NCBI GenBank assembly: GCA_020726085.1
Contig: DYTG01000019.1
Span: 8,522 to 19,545 of the forward strand
Length of the DNA: 11,024 bases
Source of the DNA: Sulfurovum sp.
Lineage (GTDB): Bacteria > Campylobacterota > Campylobacteria > Campylobacterales > Sulfurovaceae
Reading direction: 5' to 3'
Under the pieces are notes generated by a model. That model ran no database searches. It was given only the letters and a program-made list of their open reading frames with translations, and was not told where the DNA came from. Positions 6,469 to 11,024 of the stretch are shown here, in pieces. Position numbers and translations under genes: made by a program. The number at the start of each line of letters is the position of its first letter. The stretch's first letter is position 1.

Positions 6469-6902
6469 AAAGCAAATCATTGATTCTATGTGAAGGTGGT
6501 GGTGATGTTGGATTTTTCAATAAGTTTTGCAGTTATTTAAAACTTGCTACAGGGAAAAATGGTATCATTGAAATTCAAAAAATTAGTCAAGATAGTAACA
6601 CAAATGGTAAAAGTGCATTTTTTAAAGAAGAGACATACTCTACAATTAAACAAAAAGTAGATATTGGAGTATATCGAAAAGTACTTTTTATTGTTGATGC
6701 TGATTATAATCAAAACGATACTAAATATGGTGGCTTTGAAAATAGTGAACAAGCATTACAAGATATTATCTCTACTTTGGGGTTTAGTGATAAAGCAAAA
6801 TATTATATTATGTGTGATCCGATTGAAAAAACAGGAAACCTTGAACATTTAATCTTATCGACAATTGACAATAGAAAAAAGAGTGTATTCATACCTTGCT
6901 AG
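6462..6902 (+). CDS. TOPRIM-domain protein (DUF3226-like), frame interrupted; partner of the ATPase
   Basis: The zero frame gives 146 residues. The start LILCEGGGDVGFF carries the TOPRIM glutamate (Glu11) with Asp15, and VLFIVDADYN supplies the DxD pair (Asp79, Asp81), as in OLD nucleases and related phosphoryl-transfer enzymes. The later CDPIEKTGNLEHLI (from residue 118) resembles the C-terminal part of DUF3226 proteins; DUF4435, the TOPRIM family of PARIS AriB, is an alternative. The ATG lies inside the end of the ATPase gene (ATGGTAA, 7-base overlap), so the two are coupled. After Lys140 the frame adds SVFIPC and stops. A convincing 53-residue continuation lies in the -1 frame up to 7042, giving a full protein of about 193 residues. 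Either it is made by frameshifting at 6875-6881, or the gene is broken by loss of one A. Base composition is as low in G+C as the ATPase gene. Confidence 0.8.
   Translation: MVKSKSLILCEGGGDVGFFNKFCSYLKLATGKNGIIEIQKISQDSNTNGKSAFFKEETYSTIKQKVDIGVYRKVLFIVDADYNQNDTKYGGFENSEQALQDIISTLGFSDKAKYYIMCDPIEKTGNLEHLILSTIDNRKKSVFIPC
6875..6881 (+). promoter_or_regulatory. Candidate -1 frameshift site A AAA AAG
   Basis: In the TOPRIM zero frame these bases read A AAA AAG, the heptamer used for -1 frameshifting in E. coli dnaX and many insertion sequences. Slipping back one base here moves reading exactly into the long open -1 frame. I see no strong stimulator: no Shine-Dalgarno-like stretch about ten bases upstream, and only a weak GTAT-TC-ATAC stem at 6885-6894 downstream. 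A simple deletion from seven to six A would look the same. Confidence 0.45.
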
Positions 6903-7042
6903 ATTGTGTTGTAGAAATGGAGACTCACAGCAACAAAAAAATTGTTTTATCAAGCCATGAGGCAATCTTCAAAGAGAGTCCTTGTAATTTAACACATCAA
7001 AATTTTCAAACATTAAAAGAGCTACTGTTATGGCTCAAATAA
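6881..7042 (+). other. C-terminal part of the TOPRIM protein in the -1 frame
   Basis: Reading from GAG at 6881, the -1 frame is open for 53 codons to the TAA at 7040-7042. It encodes ECIHTLLDCVVEM followed by a lysine-rich loop, then IVLSSHEAIFKES and a final leucine-rich helix ending in LLLWLK. It looks like a natural folded C-terminus and runs to the ribosome site of the carbonic anhydrase gene. It has no good start of its own: ATG at 6917 lacks a ribosome site. It is therefore best read as the tail of the gene starting at 6462. The other two frames close quickly. Confidence 0.75.
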
Positions 7043-7055
7043 CAAAGGAGAAAAA

Positions 7056-7580
7056 ATGACACTAAAATTTAAAGAGTGGGAACCCAAACTAGCCAAAAAT
7101 GCGTGGATTGCGCAAGGGGCGAGTGTGATTGGGAATGTAGAGATGGGTGAAGATAGTGCGGTGTGGTTTGGTTGCGTGGTGCGAGGCGATGTGCATTATA
7201 TCAAGATAGGCGATAGAACCAATATTCAAGACCTTAGCATGATACACGTTACACACTACAAAAAAGAGGATAGGAGCGATGGCAATCCAACCATTATTGG
7301 CAACGATGTCACGGTGGGGCATAGAGTCATGCTTCATGGATGCACGATTGAAGATGCGTGTTTGATTGGAATGAGTGCGACAATATTAGACGGTGCAGTG
7401 ATTGGCAAAGAGTCGATTGTGGGTGCGGGGAGTTTGGTCACCAAAAACAAAGTCTTTCCTCCACGAAGCCTTATTATGGGTTCTCCTGCCAAAGTGGTAA
7501 GGGAATTGAATGACGATGAGGTAGCGGAGCTTTACGCTTCAGCAAGTCGTTATGTCAAATTTAAAAATGAGTATCTTTAA
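7056..7580 (+). CDS. Gamma-carbonic anhydrase-like hexapeptide protein (YrdA/PaaY family)
   Basis: A 174-residue left-handed beta-helix protein built of hexapeptide repeats ([LIV]-G-x4, for example VIGNVEMGEDSAVWFG), forming trimers with metal sites between subunits. The metal-binding histidines are in place: His64 in MIHVTHY, then His89 and His94 in VGHRVMLHG, matching the spacing of His117 and His122 in Cam-type gamma carbonic anhydrases. It could hydrate CO2. Many members of this subgroup show low or no activity when tested, so the function is likely rather than sure. The ending MGSPAKVVREL is typical. AAAGGAG lies six bases upstream of the ATG. It follows the TOPRIM tail by 13 bases and precedes the membrane protein gene by two. 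In ancestral order it may have followed ppk1 directly. Confidence 0.92.
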   Translation: MTLKFKEWEPKLAKNAWIAQGASVIGNVEMGEDSAVWFGCVVRGDVHYIKIGDRTNIQDLSMIHVTHYKKEDRSDGNPTIIGNDVTVGHRVMLHGCTIEDACLIGMSATILDGAVIGKESIVGAGSLVTKNKVFPPRSLIMGSPAKVVRELNDDEVAELYASASRYVKFKNEYL

Positions 7581-7582
7581 TC

Positions 7583-8233
7583 ATGCAACTATCCAAAACA
7601 CTCGCATTGGGACTCAAAGATATTCTTTCAATAGAAGTGATGAGCTTTGTTTTGAAAGTTGGATTGGGCTCTATCGCCCTATGGATTGGAGTTTTTTATT
7701 TTTATTGGCATGAAATTTTAGCCATTATCGCCTCTTATTTGGGCTTTCTCCCGTGGGAGTGGCTCAAAACGACAGGTTCGGCTATGGCTACTTTTATAGT
7801 GGCTTATGTTTTGATTATTACAACTATTTCCGTTCTCACTTCGCTTTACAGTGAAGATTTGCTCAAAAAACTTGCCCTTAAGCACTACGGCGTGGAGGCT
7901 AGGGGCAATCCCAGTATTGTCGATTCGATTTGGATTAATGTGAGAGTCAATGCGATTTTTTTGGCTCTTTTTCTCCTCTTTTTTTGGTTGATATTTGTGC
8001 CTATCTTGGGACAAATTTTTATGCTCTATCTTTGGTCGATTCAAATCAAAGAGCCAACCGTTCACGATGTAGGTGGTTTGTTTATCCACGACAAAGAGGT
8101 ATTGAAACAAAAAGCCAAAAAAGCAAGAGTATTGGCGATTGTTCCCTCGGCGTTTAACTACATACCTCTGCTTAATATCTTTGCACCTCTTTATTTGCAA
8201 ATTCTCTTTTTGCATCATATTTTGCATGATTAA
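7583..8233 (+). CDS. EI24/CysZ-type inner membrane protein
   Basis: A 216-residue integral membrane protein. Hydrophobic segments lie at about 22-56 (possibly two short or re-entrant helices), 67-90, 120-152 and 185-212. Between the last two is a soluble part carrying YLWSIQIKEPTVHDVGGLF and a lysine-rich stretch KEVLKQKAKKAR. The pattern, with helix breaks and the ending NYIPLLNIFAPLYLQILFLHHIL, fits the EI24 superfamily that includes the sulfate-uptake protein CysZ. Members in Campylobacterota are mostly uncharacterised, so I do not claim sulfate transport. The ATG is only two bases after the stop of the carbonic anhydrase-like gene and lacks a clear ribosome site, so it probably depends on translational coupling. 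Confidence 0.78.
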   Translation: MQLSKTLALGLKDILSIEVMSFVLKVGLGSIALWIGVFYFYWHEILAIIASYLGFLPWEWLKTTGSAMATFIVAYVLIITTISVLTSLYSEDLLKKLALKHYGVEARGNPSIVDSIWINVRVNAIFLALFLLFFWLIFVPILGQIFMLYLWSIQIKEPTVHDVGGLFIHDKEVLKQKAKKARVLAIVPSAFNYIPLLNIFAPLYLQILFLHHILHD

Positions 8234-8250
8234 AACCCAAAAGGAGCGTA

Positions 8251-8811
8251 ATGAAATACTCCCTAATGCTTAGGCTTTGGCACTGGCTTAATGCTTTGAC
8301 AATCTTTGTCCTTGTAGGCACAGCACTGCTACGCAAAACCTTTTTCGATACCGATACACTGATAGAAAGTATCGCCAAAAGCACTCAAGAGTACGGTGTG
8401 AATATTGATTATGAGATGGCTGAAGTTATTGCAAAAGCTATCCATCGACCGCTGTGGGAGTGGCATATCGCTTTTGGGTATCTTTTGAGCTTTTTGCTTA
8501 TTTTTCGAGTTTTTATCTTTGTAAAGGAGGGGGTAAGTTATGTCGATACTGTTACGATTTACAATAAGCTTAGCACGGTTATCTATACCATGTTTTACTC
8601 TTTGACCTTTTTTATGGTACTTTCGGGATTGGTACTGGCTCAAAGTGACCAACTTGAAGCTTCAAGCTTTATTTTGCACGATATTAAAAATCTCCACGAT
8701 ACAGCGGCGTGGTTTTTTATTCTCTTTGTGCCTCTGCATATCCTTAGCGTCGTGGCTAATAGTGCTTTGAAAAAAAATAAATCTCTTTCGCGGATGGGAA
8801 TAGAGCATTAA
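8251..8811 (+). CDS. Di-heme cytochrome b (b561/Ni-Fe hydrogenase-subunit type)
   Basis: A 186-residue four-helix membrane cytochrome. Candidate heme-ligand histidines sit near the ends of predicted helices: His11 (RLWHWLNAL), His72 (EWHIAFGY), His149 or His143 (HDIKNLHD) and His163 (VPLHILSV). Helices run at about 8-28, 73-92, 108-130 and 150-172. Proteins of this class pass electrons between quinone and a partner such as a hydrogenase, formate dehydrogenase or a periplasmic c-type cytochrome. No such partner gene is in the window, so the donor and acceptor are unknown. AAAAGGAG lies four bases before the ATG. It is 17 bases after the EI24-type gene and is probably the last gene of the unit that starts at ppk1. 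Confidence 0.88.
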   Translation: MKYSLMLRLWHWLNALTIFVLVGTALLRKTFFDTDTLIESIAKSTQEYGVNIDYEMAEVIAKAIHRPLWEWHIAFGYLLSFLLIFRVFIFVKEGVSYVDTVTIYNKLSTVIYTMFYSLTFFMVLSGLVLAQSDQLEASSFILHDIKNLHDTAAWFFILFVPLHILSVVANSALKKNKSLSRMGIEH

Positions 8812-8825
8812 AAAGTTACTTTTTT
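8810..8825 (+). terminator. Weak AT-only hairpin after the cytochrome b gene
   Basis: AAAAAG (8810-8815) and CTTTTT (8819-8824) pair around TTA, overlapping the stop codon and ending in a run of six T. The stem lacks G+C, so it would end transcription only partially. It is the only terminator-like structure between this unit and glnA. Confidence 0.3.
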
Positions 8826-8888
8826 ACAAAGCGTTGCAATTGATTAAATTTTCATCATCTTTAAGAGTTGCTCAAATTTTTTTTAGGC

Positions 8889-8894
8889 TATAAT
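8889..8894 (+). promoter_or_regulatory. glnA promoter -10 box
   Basis: A perfect TATAAT preceded by a run of eight T, in the T-rich style of Campylobacterota sigma-70 promoters. TTGCTC at 8868-8873 is a poor -35 with 15-base spacing. Transcription would start near 8901, 28 bases before the ATG. No sigma-54 (TGGCAC-N5-TTGC) site, as used by enteric glnA, is visible. Confidence 0.55.
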
Positions 8895-8928
8895 ATGTTC
8901 ATTGCAAATATTTTTAGGAGATATATTT

Positions 8929-10356
8929 ATGGGTAAATTTGTGAATAATGTAAAAGAGTTTTTTACATTTTGTGAAGAAAATGAAGTGGAATTTGTAGAT
9001 TTACGATTTACAGATGTTAAAGGTGCATGGCATCATTTGACTTACAGATACAGTGCAATCAATGAGACAAACCTAACAATAGGTATTCCTTTTGATGGTT
9101 CTTCTATTGATGCGTGGCAACCCATTAATCGTTCCGATATGTTGCTTAAGCCAGAAGTTGAAACCGCCTTCTTAGATCCTTTTACAGCCGATCCAACCGT
9201 CATCGTTTTTTGTGATGTTTACGACATCTACAAAGGTCAAATGTATGAAAAATGCCCCCGTTCTATTGCCAAAAAGGCACTCAAATACGCTGAAGAGCTA
9301 GGTATTGCCGATGCAGCGTACTTTGGGCCTGAGAATGAGTTTTTTATCTTTGATGATATACGATTTGTCGATACCATCAACGAAGCGGGATACAAAGTCG
9401 ATTCGGCTGAGGGCGAATGGTCTGACAATGCATCTATCGAGGGTGGAAACACTGGGCACAGACCACGAACAAAAGGCGGATATTTCCCTGTTCAACCAAC
9501 AGACTCTATGGTTGATTTAAGAGCTGAAATGATGCAAGTACTTGAAGAGGTGGGGCTAGAAGTTATCTTAGGACACCACGAAGTAGCACAAGCTCAAGGC
9601 GAGATTGGTATTGTATTTAGCGATATTATTGGGGCGGCCGATAATGTACAAAAATTAAAATACGTTATCAAAATGGTAGCGCACCTCAATGGTAAAACTG
9701 CTACATTCATGCCAAAACCACTCTTTGGAGACAACGGTAACGGAATGCACGTGCATCAATCGCTTTGGAAAGATGGCAAAAACCTATTTTACAAAGAGGG
9801 TGCATACGCCAACCTTAGTGAAGATGCGTTGCATTACATCGGCGGTGTATTCAAACACGCACGTGCCGTTGCAGCCTTTACCAACCCATCAACCAACTCC
9901 TACAAACGATTGATTCCAGGATTTGAAGCGCCTAGCATCTTGACCTATTCAAGCCAAAACCGCTCCGCTTCTTGTCGTATTCCATGGGGTGCAGGTGAGA
10001 AAGCGACACGTATTGAGATGCGTTTCCCCGATAGCACATCATGTCCCTACCTTGCGTTTGCTGCGATGATGATGGCTGGGCTTGACGGTATCAAAAACAA
10101 AGATATCCCAGTAGGACCCATGGATGAGGATCTTTTTGAGCTTAGTCTTGATGAGATTAGAGAAAAAGGTATCCCACAAATGCCTCATACTCTTAGAGGA
10201 TCGCTTGAAGCTCTTATTCGAGATAACGATTTCCTTAAGCCTGTATTTACACAAGAGTTTATCAATATCTACCAAGGGTACAAATTCCAAACACAAGTGT
10301 GGCCAGACGAAGCTAGACCTACAGCGTTTGAATTTAAAACAACCTACTCATGCTAA
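8929..10356 (+). CDS. glnA: Glutamine synthetase, type I
   Basis: It makes glutamine from glutamate, ammonia and ATP and works as a dodecamer in the cytoplasm. The protein has 475 residues, usual for GS I. Motifs in order are: the N-terminal signature IPFDGSSIDAW; the metal/glutamate site GPENEFFIFD (Glu135, Glu137); the ATP-binding block KPLFGDNGNGMHVHQS, with His274 at its end; NPSTNSYKRL; the arginine-rich RSASCRIP; and EMRFPDSTSCPYLA. The position of the tyrosine adenylylated in enteric enzymes (NLYDLPPEE context) is Phe403 here (EDLFELS), so control by adenylylation is not possible at this site. I chose the ATG at 8929, eight bases after TAGGAG. An in-frame TTG at 8902 lies upstream of that ribosome site. 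It has its own promoter and terminator and so is transcribed alone. Confidence 0.98.
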   Translation: MGKFVNNVKEFFTFCEENEVEFVDLRFTDVKGAWHHLTYRYSAINETNLTIGIPFDGSSIDAWQPINRSDMLLKPEVETAFLDPFTADPTVIVFCDVYDIYKGQMYEKCPRSIAKKALKYAEELGIADAAYFGPENEFFIFDDIRFVDTINEAGYKVDSAEGEWSDNASIEGGNTGHRPRTKGGYFPVQPTDSMVDLRAEMMQVLEEVGLEVILGHHEVAQAQGEIGIVFSDIIGAADNVQKLKYVIKMVAHLNGKTATFMPKPLFGDNGNGMHVHQSLWKDGKNLFYKEGAYANLSEDALHYIGGVFKHARAVAAFTNPSTNSYKRLIPGFEAPSILTYSSQNRSASCRIPWGAGEKATRIEMRFPDSTSCPYLAFAAMMMAGLDGIKNKDIPVGPMDEDLFELSLDEIREKGIPQMPHTLRGSLEALIRDNDFLKPVFTQEFINIYQGYKFQTQVWPDEARPTAFEFKTTYSC

Positions 10357-10360
10357 ACCC

Positions 10361-10397
10361 TCCAAAGAGTCTCTTACGGCTCTTTGGATTTTTATTT
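10361..10397 (+). terminator. Intrinsic terminator of glnA
   Basis: TCCAAAGAG (10361-10369) and CTCTTTGGA (10380-10388) form a perfect 9-bp stem with a ten-base loop, followed by TTTTTATTT. It starts four bases after the glnA stop. In the other direction there is no U-run, so it does not serve the minus-strand remnant. Confidence 0.85.
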
Positions 10398-10403
10398 ACT
10401 CTT

Positions 10404-11024
10404 TTATCTCCAAATATTAGACATCTCTTGACTTTTTTGACGCATCTCAATCACCATCATGGCACAATTGAGTGCATCTTGCTCAACTCCTTGCGTTTTG
10501 GGGTCACCAAAAAAGAGCATAATGGCATCGCCGATAAATTTATCAATCGTCGCTCCATACTTCAAAGCAATTTGAACCATCTCATCGAGATAACTGTTGA
10601 GAATATCCGTTAGCACCTCGGGTTCAAGCTCCTCTGTCATACGGGCAAAGCCAACCAAATCCGAAAAGAAAACCGTAAGTGCTTTTCGAGTCGATTGGAC
10701 GGTTGCATCTTGTTTTCCCAGATAGATTGATTCGTAGATTTTATGTAGTGGGTAATATCTCCTTGTTCGTTTCGGATAGGGGAGATGTTCTACTCTACAT
10801 GGTATGGAGTGCCATCTTTGCGGTAATTGATGGTGTTACCTTGAAAATACTCTCCCTTTTTGCACTGCTCTTTGGGCTTGATAAGCAATTGTCTATCGGT
10901 TAGTTCACCTTGAAGAATGCGAGGTGTTTTGTTTTGAAGTTCATCAAACGTATAGCCTGTTTTGCGGGTAAAAGCGGGATTTATATAGACAAATCTAGGT
11001 TCTGGCAACTCCAAATTGGCATCG
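10404..11024 (-). pseudogene. Decayed PAS - class III nucleotidyl cyclase gene, 5' end outside the window
   Basis: Remnant of a sensory cyclase that would have made cAMP or cGMP in response to a PAS-detected signal. From the right edge, the PAS domain reads VYINPAFTRKTGY, then KTPRILQG (no LOV-type cysteine), then NYRKDGTPYHVE. It is cut by TAG at 10790-10792, where relatives carry Trp (EWNISPIR). The frame continues sensibly as NISPIRNEQGDITHYI. At an A4 run (10739-10742) it must shift by one base to give IYESIYLGKQ, then the cyclase start LTVFFSDLVGF and GDAIMLFFGD, which hold the two metal-binding Asp. The domain ends at SNIWR (stop 10404), before the second half with the substrate-binding and Asn/Arg catalytic residues. 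The stop lies only seven bases from the glnA terminator, so the 3' half was probably deleted. Three lesions make this a pseudogene, not a sequencing slip. Confidence 0.85.

Noticed and set aside
6875..6880. Phase-variable homopolymer tract in the TOPRIM gene
   Set aside because: Six A is too short for typical Campylobacterota phase variation, which usually uses longer G or C runs. A frameshift site or simple lesion is more likely.
8902..8928. Upstream TTG start for glnA adding nine residues
   Set aside because: It lies at the predicted transcription start, upstream of TAGGAG; the ATG at 8929 gives the normal GS length.
10870..10990. LOV photoreceptor domain in the right-edge PAS
   Set aside because: The LOV core NCRFLQ with its flavin-binding cysteine is absent; the sequence is KTPRILQG, an ordinary PAS form.
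1..11024. CRISPR array, tRNA genes, insertion sequences, attachment sites
   Set aside because: No spaced direct repeats, cloverleaf-like stretches, transposase motifs or flanking duplications were found, including around the AT-rich pair at 5239-7042.

Overview
The window looks like chromosomal DNA of a free-living, sulfur-oxidiser-like member of the Campylobacterota (formerly Epsilonproteobacteria). This rests on gene content and style, not on a database match. The indicators are: AT-leaning coding DNA with AGGAG-type ribosome binding sites; extended -10 promoters (TGnTAnAAT) without a convincing -35 box; a type I glutamine synthetase whose adenylylation tyrosine is replaced by Phe, as reported for Helicobacter pylori; and a pair of very small genes divergent from uvrB. 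No tRNA, rRNA, CRISPR array, integrase or intact insertion sequence was seen.

Layout, left to right. Minus strand, 22-1014: a type IV pilin/pseudopilin gene with its own promoter and a perfect 9-bp inverted repeat at the predicted transcription start, then a two-gene unit encoding a 74-aa coiled-coil protein and a 73-aa protein whose shapes recall the division factors ZapB and ZapA. Hairpins lie on both sides of this pair. Plus strand, 1134-8811: uvrB (excision repair) and ppk1 (polyphosphate kinase), each with its own extended -10. They are followed by tightly packed genes: an OLD-like AAA/ABC ATPase, a TOPRIM protein, a gamma-type carbonic anhydrase-like hexapeptide protein, an EI24-type membrane protein and a four-helix cytochrome b. 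Then comes glnA (8929-10356) with its own promoter and a good intrinsic terminator. The right edge (10404-11024, minus) is the wreck of a PAS plus class III nucleotidyl cyclase gene.

The most interesting stretch is 5239-7042. Two AT-rich genes (about 30% G+C in sampled lines, against about 45-55% in ppk1 and the carbonic anhydrase gene) sit gene-precisely between ppk1 and the carbonic anhydrase gene. They encode an ATPase with Walker A, signature, Walker B and H-loop motifs, and a separate small TOPRIM protein. This ATPase plus TOPRIM pairing is the architecture of split OLD-family defence systems, of which PARIS is the best-known example. The ATPase start codon overlaps the ppk1 stop (TGATG) and the TOPRIM start lies inside the ATPase end (ATGGTAA), so all three are likely co-translated. 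The TOPRIM frame stops early, but a clear 53-residue continuation exists in the -1 frame, joined exactly at an A AAA AAG heptamer. This is either programmed -1 frameshifting of a nuclease-like effector or a one-base loss that has silenced it.
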